Below, piece by piece: positions 8,867 to 16,721 of a stretch of 64,000 nt of DNA. Made by a program: the position numbers and the translations under genes. Each line of letters opens with the position of its first letter. Position 1 is the stretch's first letter. The stretch comes from Lachnoanaerobaculum sp. ICM7. GTDB lineage: Bacteria; Bacillota; Clostridia; Lachnospirales; Lachnospiraceae. The notes beneath the pieces are model-generated. The model was given only the letters and a program-made list of their open reading frames with translations. It was not told the DNA's origin and searched no databases. The stretch spans positions 248,001 through 312,000 of the forward strand of contig NZ_ALJL01000016.1 in NCBI RefSeq assembly GCF_000287675.1, read 5' to 3'.

Positions 8867-8896
8867 ATTATACAATACAAAATAAAAAATGAACAA
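8867..8896 (-). promoter_or_regulatory. Promoter of the hsdRMS operon
   Basis: Minus strand TTGTTC (-35, 8891-8896), 18-bp spacer, TATAAT (-10, 8867-8872). It starts inside the T-tract of the upstream terminator and lies about 32 bp before the hsdR start. Confidence 0.65.
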
Positions 8897-8931
8897 TAAA
8901 AATACCACACATCCTTTATGAATATGTGGTA
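8894..8931 (-). terminator. Terminator after the 62-residue membrane protein gene
   Basis: Minus strand TACCACATATTC pairs with GGATGTGTGGTA (12 bp with G-U pairs, loop ATAAA) and is followed by TTTTTATTG. It insulates the hsd operon from the genes upstream. It is similar in sequence to the rplA terminator at 9241-9280. Confidence 0.8.
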
Positions 8932-9020
8932 ATCTACATAATTTACTATATTATCTATTTTAACTATAATTTGGGCAACAATGACTTTATAACGGTATCA
9001 TTGTTTCTATTACTCCCGTC

Positions 9021-9209
9021 TTAATCTACATACCTTGCCGCCGGCTTATCAGAATCGTTTTGATCTTCTCTATTGTTGTTCCCTTTATTAGCTATCTTTC
9101 TAACAGCATTACATGTTAATCTGAATGCACCTCTCATAAGCATGCGCATTAGATAGCAAAGTCCGAAACCTATCACAAATAAAAGTATAACACCTAAAAC
9201 TTTTTCCAT
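9021..9209 (-). CDS. Small membrane protein of unknown function
   Basis: 62 residues from the ATG at 9209, which follows GGAGAATATA; a longer frame to 9257 would begin in the rplA terminator and is rejected. One hydrophobic segment (about residues 3-24, LGVILLFVIGFGLCYLM) is followed by a basic stretch and an acidic, polar C-terminus, so it is probably a single-pass protein with a cytoplasmic tail. It lies between the rplA terminator and its own terminator, which makes it a separate unit. I do not recognise the family. Confidence 0.65.
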   Translation of the reverse strand: MEKVLGVILLFVIGFGLCYLMRMLMRGAFRLTCNAVRKIANKGNNNREDQNDSDKPAARYVD

Positions 9210-9240
9210 TATATTCTCCAATCTGAAATTTTTGTCTATA

Positions 9241-9280
9241 CAGTAAAACTGCCACATACTCTTTACGAGTACATGGCAGT
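9241..9280 (-). terminator. Terminator of the rpmG-secE-nusG-rplK-rplA operon
   Basis: Minus strand ACTGCCATGTACTC pairs with GAGTATGTGGCAGT (14 bp, two G-U pairs, loop GTAAA), then TTTTACTG. It follows the rplA stop by 25 bp. Confidence 0.85.
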
Positions 9281-9305
9281 CTGCGCGTCTTTATTATATT
9301 AGCTA

Positions 9306-10001
9306 TTAGCCTGTAATTTTAGCAACGTTGAGTCTGATTCCCGGACCCATTGTTGATGTTAAAACTACACTCTTAAGATAAGCACCCTTAACTGTGCTTG
9401 GTTTTGCCTTATTGATAGCATCCATAATGCTCTGGAAGTTCTCCAAAAGCTGCTGCTCACTGAATGAAGCCTTTCCTACAGGTACGTGAACGAGGTTTGT
9501 CTTATCAAGACGATACTCTACCTTACCTGCTTTGATGTCTGCGATAGCCTTTGTAACATCCATTGTAACTGTACCTGCCTTAGGGTTTGGCATAAGTCCC
9601 TTAGGTCCGAGTACCTTACCGAGGCGTCCTACAACGCCCATCATATCAGGTGTTGCAACGATAACATCAAAATCTAACCAGCCGTCGTTCTGGATCTTTG
9701 GAATAAGCTCCTCTGCTCCAACATAGTCAGCTCCGGCAGCCAAAGCCTCATCAGCCTTTGGTCCCTTTGCAAATACTAAGATTTTAACAGTCTTACCTGT
9801 TCCGTGTGGCAGTACTACCGCACCACGAATCTGCTGGTCTGCATGACGTCCGTCAAGACCTGTTCTTATATGTAATTCTATTGTTTCATCGAACTTAGCA
9901 ACTGCTGTCCTCTTAATTAAAGCTACTGCCTCGCTTGCATCATACTGTACGCTACGATCAACTAATTTGGCAGCTTCAACATATCTTTTTCCGTGTTTCA
10001 T
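9306..10001 (-). CDS. rplA: 50S ribosomal protein L1
   Basis: 231 residues, the normal length. Builds the L1 stalk of the large subunit and in many bacteria represses its own operon by binding the mRNA. The signature region around [20 protein letters not shown] (127-146) is intact. Start ATG follows TAGGAGGTAATATAC. It lies 17 bp after rplK. In most Firmicutes rplJ and rplL follow directly, but here a terminator and the defence island follow instead. Confidence 0.98.
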   Translation of the reverse strand: MKHGKRYVEAAKLVDRSVQYDASEAVALIKRTAVAKFDETIELHIRTGLDGRHADQQIRGAVVLPHGTGKTVKILVFAKGPKADEALAAGADYVGAEELIPKIQNDGWLDFDVIVATPDMMGVVGRLGKVLGPKGLMPNPKAGTVTMDVTKAIADIKAGKVEYRLDKTNLVHVPVGKASFSEQQLLENFQSIMDAINKAKPSTVKGAYLKSVVLTSTMGPGIRLNVAKITG

Positions 10002-10018
10002 GTATATTACCTCCTAAA

Positions 10019-10444
10019 TTAGTCTTCTACTGTGATACCCATTGAGCGGGCTGTACCTGCTATCATAGAGATAGCTGAATCAATATTTGCTGCGTTAAGA
10101 TCAGGCATCTTAAGAGTAGCGATTTCCTCAAGCTGTGCTCTTGTAATCTTAGCTACCTTTGTCTTGTTAGGTACGCCTGAACCTGAAGCGATTTTACATG
10201 CTTTCTTAAGTAAAACTGCAGCCGGTGGAGTCTTAGTTATGAAACTAAAGCTTCTATCTGCATAAACTGTGATAACAACAGGGATGATTAAGTCTCCCTG
10301 ATCTGCTGTTCTTGCATTAAACTGCTTTGTAAACTCAACTATGTTTACACCATGCTGTCCGAGAGCCGGACCGACAGGTGGAGCCGGTGTTGCTTTACCT
10401 GCAGGTATCTGCAATTTGATATATCCTGTAACTTTCTTTGCCAT
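10019..10444 (-). CDS. rplK: 50S ribosomal protein L11
   Basis: 141 residues from the ATG at 10444, preceded by AAGGAGGTGCCAT; an upstream ATG at 10489 in the same frame has no family support. L11 forms the GTPase-associated centre with 23S rRNA. The N-terminal [19 protein letters not shown] region and the C-terminal GTARSMGI stretch are typical and complete. It sits between nusG and rplA in the normal order. Confidence 0.98.
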   Translation of the reverse strand: MAKKVTGYIKLQIPAGKATPAPPVGPALGQHGVNIVEFTKQFNARTADQGDLIIPVVITVYADRSFSFITKTPPAAVLLKKACKIASGSGVPNKTKVAKITRAQLEEIATLKMPDLNAANIDSAISMIAGTARSMGITVED

Positions 10445-10515
10445 ATGGCACCTCCTTGTGGTAATTTCGGGGATTTCCCTCCCACGCATTTAAATAAATG
10501 CAACTATGTAATAAA

Positions 10516-11049
10516 TTACATTTTCTTAACTTCTGTGAACTCGAGCTCTACTTTTGTCTCTCGTCCAAACATTTCTACATTAATAGAAACAGTTTTCCTC
10601 TTTTCGTTGACAGCGGTAATCACTCCCACGGTATCCTTCCATGCTCCGCTGATGACTGTAACCATATCGCCTTCCTTAAGGTCAACCTCAAGTCTTGCTT
10701 CAGGCTTTGCGGCATTGCCGCTGTAGCCAAGTGCTACAAGTTCATCTTCGGTGAGTGGTACCGGCTTGCTTCCCGGGCCTACGAAACCTGTAACGCCTCT
10801 GGTATTCCTTACAACATACCAGGTTTCATCATTCATATACATATGTATAAGAACATATCCGGGGAAAAGTTTTTTATCTGACGATTTTTCGACACCATTT
10901 TTTACTTCAAGTATGGTCTCCATAGGAACCGTAACCTCAAGTATCTGATCTTGAAGTCCGCGATTCTCAATTGTCTTTTCAATATCTACTTTTACTTTAT
11001 TCTCATAGCCTGAATAAGTATGGGCTACGAACCATTGTGCCTCTGCCAT
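10516..11049 (-). CDS. nusG: Transcription termination/antitermination protein NusG
   Basis: 177 residues. The N-terminal NGN domain (about 4-110; WFVAHTYSGYENKVK near the start, with FPGYVLI near 63-69) binds RNA polymerase; the C-terminal KOW domain (about 125-172, containing EGDMVTVISGAWKD) contacts S10 or Rho. Normal length and complete. It starts 8 bp after secE and is followed by a 71-bp gap before rplK. Confidence 0.98.
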   Translation of the reverse strand: MAEAQWFVAHTYSGYENKVKVDIEKTIENRGLQDQILEVTVPMETILEVKNGVEKSSDKKLFPGYVLIHMYMNDETWYVVRNTRGVTGFVGPGSKPVPLTEDELVALGYSGNAAKPEARLEVDLKEGDMVTVISGAWKDTVGVITAVNEKRKTVSINVEMFGRETKVELEFTEVKKM

Positions 11050-11057
11050 ATTTTCAC

Positions 11058-11255
11058 CTATTTAAGAACAAAGTTTAGTAAAAATTTGAAGATAAAGTCA
11101 AGTATTGATATTATAATACCAAGTACAATAGATGATGAAATAACAGCAATAGTCTGCTTTACAATATCATCCTTTGTCGGCCATACTATCTTTTTAAACT
11201 CTGTCTTTATTCCCTTCCAAAAGTCAGATATCTTTCCGCTTTTTCCTTCAGCCAT
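11058..11255 (-). CDS. secE: Preprotein translocase subunit SecE
   Basis: 65 residues, the usual short single-span form of Gram-positive bacteria. The amphipathic FKKIVWPTKDDIVKQT segment (20-35) precedes one membrane helix (about 38-62). Works with SecY and SecG in the membrane to export proteins. It lies 8 bp after rpmG and 8 bp before nusG. Confidence 0.96.
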   Translation of the reverse strand: MAEGKSGKISDFWKGIKTEFKKIVWPTKDDIVKQTIAVISSSIVLGIIISILDFIFKFLLNFVLK

Positions 11256-11263
11256 AATTACTC

Positions 11264-11413
11264 CTATTTTGTTTCCTTATGCACTGTATGAGTTCTACAG
11301 AACCTACAATACTTTTTAATTTCCATACGGTCAGGATGATTTTTCTTATCCTTTGTCGTATTATAGTTTCTCTGCTTGCACTCTGTACAAGCAAGTGTTA
11401 TCTTTGTACGCAC
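11264..11413 (-). CDS. rpmG: 50S ribosomal protein L33
   Basis: 49 residues starting at a GTG (11413), placed 8 bp after GGAGG; the family begins [13 protein letters not shown], which this start reproduces. Four cysteines (two near the start in CTEC and two in CRFC) indicate the zinc-binding form of L33 rather than the zinc-free paralogue. First gene of the operon with secE, nusG, rplK and rplA. Confidence 0.96.
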   Translation of the reverse strand: MRTKITLACTECKQRNYNTTKDKKNHPDRMEIKKYCRFCRTHTVHKETK

Positions 11414-11451
11414 AATCTCCACCTCCATTGTTCGAATTAGACTTGAAAATC

Positions 11452-11476
11452 CAAAAAAAAAGGACTTTGCATCCTT
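11452..11476 (-). terminator. Terminator-like hairpin in the rpmG leader
   Basis: Minus strand AAGGAT-GCAAA-GTCCTT followed by eight T. It lies between the rpmG promoter (start site near 11480) and the rpmG ribosome-binding site, so it would act on the leader itself. The stem is only 6 bp with one G-U pair. Confidence 0.45.
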
Positions 11477-11486
11477 AATCCTTAGT

Positions 11487-11515
11487 ATTCTATCATATAC
11501 AAGTATAACCGTCAA
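11487..11515 (-). promoter_or_regulatory. Promoter of the rpmG-secE-nusG-rplK-rplA operon
   Basis: Minus strand TTGACG (-35, 11510-11515), 17-bp spacer, TAGAAT (-10, 11487-11492). Close to consensus. Confidence 0.75.
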
Positions 11516-11532
11516 TATATAAATATTTTTTC

Positions 11533-11560
11533 TTGACAAATTTCAATTTAATTCTAGAAT
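11533..11560 (+). promoter_or_regulatory. Promoter of the PTS EIIC-like permease gene
   Basis: TTGACA (11533-11538), 16-bp spacer, TAGAAT (11555-11560). It is divergent from the rpmG promoter and lies 40 bp upstream of the start codon. Confidence 0.7.
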
Positions 11561-11599
11561 AAACATTGAAACAAAAATACACGTCTATGGAGGACTTCT

Positions 11600-12688
11600 A
11601 TGGAAAAGCTAAAATTATTTTTCAAAAGGAAAGATATTGTAATTTCAGCCAAGCGTTACGGTATTGATGCATTGGGCGCTATGGCACAGGGACTGTTTTG
11701 TTCACTGCTTATAGGTACTATTATAAATACTGTAGGTAAGCAGTTTCAAATTTCTTTTCTTACGAGTACGGTTGCTACTATTGCAGGGGTTGAATATACG
11801 GTAGGATCTCTGGCAAGTGCTATGAGCGGTCCGGCAATGGCTGTTGCTATCGGCTATGCACTCAATACTCCGCCACTTGTACTATTTTCTTTGATTACTG
11901 TAGGTTTCGCTTCCAATGCACTAGGGGGTGCAGGCGGACCATTGGCAGTATTATTTGTTGCTATTATAGCGTCTGAAGTCGGAAAAATGGTTTCAAAAGA
12001 AACCAAGATAGATATTCTTGTTACACCTCTTGTAACGATATCTGTCGGTATCTTCTTATCCGCTATACTTGCTCCAACTCTTGGAAAAGCCGCTATGAAA
12101 CTTGGAACAGTGATTATGTGGGCTACAAGCCTTCAACCTTTCCTTATGGGTATACTGGTTTCACTTCTTGTCGGTGTGGCACTTACACTTCCTATTTCAT
12201 CGGCAGCCATATGTGCGGCTCTTGGACTCACAGGACTTGCAGGTGGTGCCGCTTTGGCAGGCTGTTGCGCTCAGATGGTCGGATTTGCTGTTATCTCATT
12301 TCCCGAGAATAAATGGTCCGGACTTATATCTCAAGGTATAGGAACATCAATGCTGCAAATGGGCAATATTGTAAAGAATCCACGCATCTGGATTGCACCA
12401 TGTATTACATCAATGATTACAGGACCTATTGCTACATGTATATTTAAGCTGCAAATGAACGGAGCGGCTGTATCATCAGGTATGGGTACATGCGGTCTTG
12501 TAGGGCAGATCGGTGTATACACCGGCTGGGTAAGCGATATTGCAAACGGAAGCAAAGCTTCTATTACTTCATTTGACTGGATAGGGCTTATATTTATATC
12601 ATTTGTTCTTCCGGCTGTTATCGCACCTGTTATTCATATGTTTGTGAAAAAGATGGGACTGGTAAAGACAGGCGATCTTAAATTATAA
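11600..12688 (+). CDS. PTS EIIC-like membrane permease (PTS_EIIC_2 type)
   Basis: 362 residues, highly hydrophobic with about nine or ten membrane segments and Gly/Ala-rich loops (for example SNALGGAGGPLAVLF near 112-126). It resembles the stand-alone EIIC_2 family, which lacks attached IIA and IIB domains. No PTS partner genes are nearby, so the substrate and even phosphotransfer dependence are unknown. The ATG follows GGAGGACTTCT and a near-consensus promoter, and a bidirectional terminator follows; it is a single-gene unit. Confidence 0.8.
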   Translation: MEKLKLFFKRKDIVISAKRYGIDALGAMAQGLFCSLLIGTIINTVGKQFQISFLTSTVATIAGVEYTVGSLASAMSGPAMAVAIGYALNTPPLVLFSLITVGFASNALGGAGGPLAVLFVAIIASEVGKMVSKETKIDILVTPLVTISVGIFLSAILAPTLGKAAMKLGTVIMWATSLQPFLMGILVSLLVGVALTLPISSAAICAALGLTGLAGGAALAGCCAQMVGFAVISFPENKWSGLISQGIGTSMLQMGNIVKNPRIWIAPCITSMITGPIATCIFKLQMNGAAVSSGMGTCGLVGQIGVYTGWVSDIANGSKASITSFDWIGLIFISFVLPAVIAPVIHMFVKKMGLVKTGDLKL

Positions 12689-12691
12689 AAT

Positions 12692-12735
12692 AATCCTCGG
12701 GATTTGGTAAGTTCCAAAATCCCGAGGATTTTATT
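12692..12735. terminator. Bidirectional terminator between convergent genes
   Basis: AATCCTCGGGATTTGG pairs with CCAAAATCCCGAGGATT, T-rich on both sides. Serves the permease (plus) and glycerate kinase (minus). Confidence 0.85.
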
Positions 12736-12736
12736 T

Positions 12737-13864
12737 TTACAATAATCTGAATACCTGCTCCGCAGTATCTGTAAGATTTTGCTTTGCAGTATCTGTTTGC
12801 ATTGCTTCTTCCAGTGTAACTATTCTTCTAAGTATCGGGAAGAAGGCATCAATTCCGTGCTCATTGCAAACTCCTGCATCCTCTGTTACACTTCCTGAGA
12901 ATGCTATAACTTTTTTGTTATACTTCTTTGCAATATTTGCTACACCTACAGGAGCCTTTCCCATAACGGTTTGATGATCGAGTCTGCCCTCTCCTGTAAC
13001 TACAATATCAGCATCCTTTACATATTCCTCAAGCTTTGTCTCATCAAGGACTATTTTTATTCCCGATTCAAGCTTTGAATTTGTAAAGTTAAAGAATGCA
13101 TATCCAAGTCCGCCTGCCGCACCGGTTCCCGGATATTCACTGTCTGCATCCGGATATTTTTCCTTTACAATTTTTGAATAGTTCTTAAGCCATCCGTCCA
13201 TATCGGCTACCATTTCCTTGGTAGCACCCTTTTGAGGTCCGTATATTGCGGAGCATCCAAGCTCTCCACAGAGAGGATTGTTTACATCACATGCCACTCT
13301 GAAATAACATTCCGAAAGCTCTTTTATCACATTCTCATCTCTTATGCTTACAATATCTCTGACACCGCTTGCTCCAAATCCTACCTGATTACCTTCTTTA
13401 TCAAGGAACTCATACCCCAGTGCCTGAAGCATTCCTATTCCACAGTCATTTGTAGCGGAACCGCCTATTCCAACTACAAAATGTCTGCAGCCTTTATTTA
13501 TGGCATCCTTTATAAGCTCTCCTACTCCGAATGTTGTAGTATATAAGGGATTTTTTTCATTACCGCTTACCAAGGTAATTCCTGCAGCCTGTGACATTTC
13601 TATTATAGCAGTTTTACTTGAATCAACTATCCCGTAAACAGCGCTTACTTTTCTCCCTACAGGTCCTGTTACATCAACATTTACAAGTCTTCCGCCCATA
13701 CCGATAGAAAGAGCTTCCACAGTACCCTCACCACCGTCTGCAAGCGGTCTTATTTCAACTTCTGCATCCTTATGTGCTTTCTTTATTCCAATTGATATAG
13801 CCTCACCTGCCTCCAAAGAAGACATACTTCCTTTAAATGAATCAATGGCAACAACAACTCTCAT
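12737..13864 (-). CDS. glxK: Glycerate kinase (type 1, GlxK/GarK family)
   Basis: 375 residues, the family's usual length. Phosphorylates glycerate, giving 2- or 3-phosphoglycerate for glycolysis. The start VVVAIDSFKGSMSSLEA and the PLADGGEGTVEAL stretch (41-53) are family signatures, as are GGSATNDCGIGMLQALGY (about 135-152) and GTGAAGGLGYAF (about 245-256). The ATG at 13864 follows GAAAGGAGAAAC. No glyoxylate or glucarate genes adjoin it, but tagaturonate reductase lies 1.3 kb away, so a sugar-acid context is possible. Confidence 0.95.
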   Translation of the reverse strand: MRVVVAIDSFKGSMSSLEAGEAISIGIKKAHKDAEVEIRPLADGGEGTVEALSIGMGGRLVNVDVTGPVGRKVSAVYGIVDSSKTAIIEMSQAAGITLVSGNEKNPLYTTTFGVGELIKDAINKGCRHFVVGIGGSATNDCGIGMLQALGYEFLDKEGNQVGFGASGVRDIVSIRDENVIKELSECYFRVACDVNNPLCGELGCSAIYGPQKGATKEMVADMDGWLKNYSKIVKEKYPDADSEYPGTGAAGGLGYAFFNFTNSKLESGIKIVLDETKLEEYVKDADIVVTGEGRLDHQTVMGKAPVGVANIAKKYNKKVIAFSGSVTEDAGVCNEHGIDAFFPILRRIVTLEEAMQTDTAKQNLTDTAEQVFRLL

Positions 13865-13944
13865 TTTGCTGTTTCTCCTTTCATCTGTACTGATGCCAGT
13901 TTATCATATAAATACACCAAAATACACTTAAAAAATCTACTTGT

Positions 13945-14424
13945 TTATAAAATAAATCTTATACTGTATTTTTTATATAAAATAAATCCTACCGATAAAA
14001 CAGCGATTAATCCCCCGGTTAATAATATGATTGAATTTCCTACACTGATTTTATCTGAATTATATAAAGCTATAAATTTTTTTATTTCATCAAAGCTATA
14101 CCAGCCCTTACTTATAGAAATCTTATCTCTCTCAATATCGACCAAGACCCCTACTTTTAATGAATCATCATCAAAAACTTTCACCAACAATACTGAGCCG
14201 AAGGGGGTGGCTCTGTCTGCCCCAAGCAAGAGGATATTTGTCATTCCTGTATTATATTGTTCGCCTAAAAGCTCAGACATCAGAGCGATTGTTGTGTAAT
14301 TTTTGTCCTCATAAATTAAATTTTCGGCTTCAAAGAGCTTACCGTTTTTATCATACGAAAGTACTCTCTCAAAATATTCATTTGATGGCTTATGTTCTGT
14401 CACAACCCAGTTGGAGTCCTTCAT
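13945..14424 (-). CDS. Unknown protein with one C-terminal membrane anchor
   Basis: 159 residues; a soluble N-terminal region (1-125) and a single hydrophobic helix (about 128-150, SIILLTGGLIAVLSVGFILY) with a short basic tail, so most of the protein is probably held at the membrane by its C-terminus. I do not recognise the family. It follows another small unknown membrane protein by 33 bp, with no clear ribosome-binding site near its ATG, so its start is uncertain and translation may depend on the gene before it. Confidence 0.6.
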   Translation of the reverse strand: MKDSNWVVTEHKPSNEYFERVLSYDKNGKLFEAENLIYEDKNYTTIALMSELLGEQYNTGMTNILLLGADRATPFGSVLLVKVFDDDSLKVGVLVDIERDKISISKGWYSFDEIKKFIALYNSDKISVGNSIILLTGGLIAVLSVGFILYKKYSIRFIL

Positions 14425-14457
14425 ATCAATAGACTGTGAAAATAATATTGATTACTC

Positions 14458-14880
14458 CTAATCATGTTTTTGTAGAACAAATGCTCCGCTTAAATTTCCC
14501 ACTCTTGTATAATATTTTATCCCTACTCCGGGTGTAATAACACAAACTGTATTCTTATAATCATATATGGCATATGAGCCGTTGTCCAATGTAATCGTAC
14601 AAAAACTCTCACCGGGATCTATTGTATAGTTTCTATATTCACGGGTCTTTGTGTCCATATATGTCCCATCTCCATATAAATCAGTTCCAAAAAAAGAAAT
14701 AGCATCTGAATTCACTACATCAAAAATTTTATCTGCACAATATGTACTACCTATTGGCTTTTTTATAGAATTATATCCATTAATACACAATATAAGAATT
14801 ATTATAATAAATTCTATACTGCATATAGCAAATGCTATAATCCGCTCAATCGACTTTTTTTGCATAGGCATTTTCCCCAT
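14458..14880 (-). CDS. Unknown protein with N-terminal membrane anchor
   Basis: 140 residues with one hydrophobic helix (about 12-34, IIAFAICSIEFIIIILILCI) and an extracytoplasmic region of about 105 residues. No lipobox. Family not recognised. Upstream, in the same frame, a 26-codon reading frame with a strong ribosome-binding site ends in TAA immediately before this ATG; the two together would make a longer protein if the stop were absent. The second ATG (codon 4 or 6) is an equally possible start. Pairs with the next unknown gene in the same direction. Confidence 0.55.
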   Translation of the reverse strand: MGKMPMQKKSIERIIAFAICSIEFIIIILILCINGYNSIKKPIGSTYCADKIFDVVNSDAISFFGTDLYGDGTYMDTKTREYRNYTIDPGESFCTITLDNGSYAIYDYKNTVCVITPGVGIKYYTRVGNLSGAFVLQKHD

Positions 14881-14961
14881 TTATTTCTTCCGACTCTTGA
14901 TTAAACTGTATCTCACGTCCAATAGCTGTATTTGTATGTGATAATACAAAATAACCGCCAT
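14881..14961 (-). CDS. 26-codon ORF directly upstream of, and in frame with, the 14458 gene
   Basis: Begins at an ATG preceded by GGAAGGAG and ends in TAA, after which the next codon is the ATG of the 14458 gene in the same frame. It is either a leader peptide that couples translation, or the original start of the downstream gene broken by a stop codon. The peptide (MAVILYYHIQIQLLD...) has no recognisable family. Confidence 0.35.
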   Translation of the reverse strand: MAVILYYHIQIQLLDVRYSLIKSRKK

Positions 14962-15093
14962 TAACTCCTTCCTAATTCTAATTAATTTTCACAGTCTATA
15001 TATCTTGACTGAATTATATCACTCTTTATATTTTTTTCAATTGATATCTTTCCCGGAGATAAGAATGTGCAGCCAACACTAAAGCCTTTAGAA

Positions 15094-15125
15094 CAAAATA
15101 AAAAGGCGAAGTTTCCTCCACCTTT
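15094..15125 (-). terminator. Terminator after tagaturonate reductase
   Basis: Minus strand AAAGGTGGAG-GAAA-CTTCGCCTTT (10 bp with two G-U pairs, GNRA-type loop) followed by TTATTTTG. Confidence 0.8.
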
Positions 15126-15132
15126 AAACAAC

Positions 15133-16464
15133 TTATTTTAAGAGCTCATCATAGCAAGCCGCTACACCGTCTTTTTCTATCTTTTCAAACCATCTGTTTA
15201 CGATATCATACATATTGCTAAGGTCCTCACCCCAGTAATCTTCTCTCTTTAAGATATCCGCTACCGAAGCGCTCTTCATAAACTTTACAATCTCTTCACC
15301 GTCATTTGCTTCATCTGTCTTATAAAATGCGATAAGTGCGGCCAATGAAAAACTCAGTATCTCAGGATATTTTCCGTTTTCAGCCTTATACTCCAATATC
15401 GTAGGAAGTACCCTGGCTCTGAACTTTGACACTGAATTAAGTGCAATTGATAAAAGCTGATGCTTGATAAAAGGATTTGAAAATCTCTCAAATACAGCTT
15501 CTCCGAATTTTCTGTTATCCTCGGTATCTCCTATTGTAGGTATTATTTCCTCAAACACAGATTTTCTAAGAAGTGATGATACCTTTTCATCCTTCATGCA
15601 CTCGCCTACTGTCTCAAGTCCATATAGTCTTGCTGCTAAAACCATTGAAGTATGTGCTCCGTTAAGTATACGAACCTTTCTCTTCTTATAAGGATCCACA
15701 TTGTCGGTCCAAACTACATTAAAGCCTGCCTTTTGCAGTGGAAGTTCATCTTCATGATTTCCCTGTATTACCCAAAGGTGGAAAATCTCGGCTGTATCCA
15801 TCATATTGTCCTTTTGACCGATTCTCTCCTCAAGTGCCTTATGTTCATCTCTCGGGAAGCCGGTCACTATTCTGTCTACCAATGTAGAGCAGAAGCTGTT
15901 TTCCTTTTCAAGCCATGAAGCAAAATCCGCTCCAAGCTCCCATTTGGAAGCATACTGCTTACAACATTTTAAAAGCTCTTCACCATTGTGATCTATAAGT
16001 TCGCATGAAAGTATAATAAATCCGGACAATCCTGCTTTAAATCTTTCATAAAGAAGTGCTGTTAGTTTTGCCGGAAAGCTGTTTGCGGGTGAGTCGGAGA
16101 GTTTATTATCATCTTCATACACAATTCCTGCTTCTGTAGTATTTGACACAATAAATCTGAAATCAGGATTCTTTGCCAGACTCAAATATCCTTCATAGTC
16201 CTCATATGGATTGATACATCTGCTGATAACATCTATATGAGTATGTTCATCTACCACCTTACCGTTATCAACTCCTCTTAAGAAAAGATTGTATTCACAG
16301 TTTTGTGCTTCAAGCATCTCACACATACCAGTTTTTATAGGCTGAACTACAACTACAGAGCCTTCAAATAAGCCCTTATCATTTAATTTCTGGAAGAAAT
16401 AGTCTACAAATCCTCTCAAAAAACCGCCTTCACCAAATTGGATGATTCTCTCTTTAGCCTTCAT
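15133..16464 (-). CDS. uxaB: Tagaturonate reductase (altronate oxidoreductase)
   Basis: 443 residues, mannitol dehydrogenase superfamily. Reduces tagaturonate to altronate with NADH in galacturonate breakdown. The N-terminal IIQFGEGGFLRGFVDYFFQK (7-26) is the nucleotide-binding loop of UxaB, and the RILNGAHTSMVLAARLYG region (about 267-284) carries the substrate-site motif of the family. No other hexuronate genes (uxaA, uxaC) are beside it; it stands alone with its own promoter, operator and terminator. A 190-bp leader precedes the ATG. Confidence 0.93.
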   Translation of the reverse strand: MKAKERIIQFGEGGFLRGFVDYFFQKLNDKGLFEGSVVVVQPIKTGMCEMLEAQNCEYNLFLRGVDNGKVVDEHTHIDVISRCINPYEDYEGYLSLAKNPDFRFIVSNTTEAGIVYEDDNKLSDSPANSFPAKLTALLYERFKAGLSGFIILSCELIDHNGEELLKCCKQYASKWELGADFASWLEKENSFCSTLVDRIVTGFPRDEHKALEERIGQKDNMMDTAEIFHLWVIQGNHEDELPLQKAGFNVVWTDNVDPYKKRKVRILNGAHTSMVLAARLYGLETVGECMKDEKVSSLLRKSVFEEIIPTIGDTEDNRKFGEAVFERFSNPFIKHQLLSIALNSVSKFRARVLPTILEYKAENGKYPEILSFSLAALIAFYKTDEANDGEEIVKFMKSASVADILKREDYWGEDLSNMYDIVNRWFEKIEKDGVAACYDELLK

Positions 16465-16640
16465 ATTATACTCCTAATATTTTTTATTAACTACTGCAGC
16501 CATTGCCGTCAGTAATCTGTTATCATTGAAATAATCTTACCTACTTCAATGTTATCTTTCCACTTCCACATCTTAGCTTTATACATCTATATATTTGCTT
16601 CATATCTTCAGACTTTATTTTCTTTTTTGCCCTCTAATAA

Positions 16641-16689
16641 TGTAAGCGTTTACATTTTTGAGTATATAATATTTGAAATTTTTTGTCAA
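16641..16689 (-). promoter_or_regulatory. uxaB promoter with overlapping cre/LacI-family operator
   Basis: Minus strand TTGACA (16684-16689), 17-bp spacer, TATACT (16661-16666), a near-perfect sigma-A promoter. The perfect palindrome TGTAAGCGTTTACA (16641-16654) covers the expected start site and fits the cre consensus for CcpA or a hexuronate LacI-type repressor. Binding there would block initiation. Confidence 0.85.
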
Positions 16690-16721
16690 TCAAAAAAGAC
16701 AGCCAAAAGCCGCCCTCTAAA

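Larger units (their letters stand above)
14429..14999. repeat. Perfect 15-bp inverted repeats flanking the 14458-14961 gene block
   Basis: ATAGACTGTGAAAAT at 14429-14443 and its exact complement ATTTTCACAGTCTAT at 14985-14999. Similarity extends a few bases inward. The segment between holds one gene and its leader ORF. Confidence 0.6.

Noticed and set aside
8836-8910. Longer HsdR N-terminus from an ATG at 8910
   Set aside because: It would run through the upstream terminator and the TTGTTC/TATAAT promoter, and the residues are hydrophobic and unlike HsdR; the ATG at 8835 has a good ribosome-binding site.
9021-9257. 78-residue version of the small membrane protein
   Set aside because: The first 16 codons lie in the rplA terminator hairpin; the ATG at 9209 has a proper ribosome-binding site.
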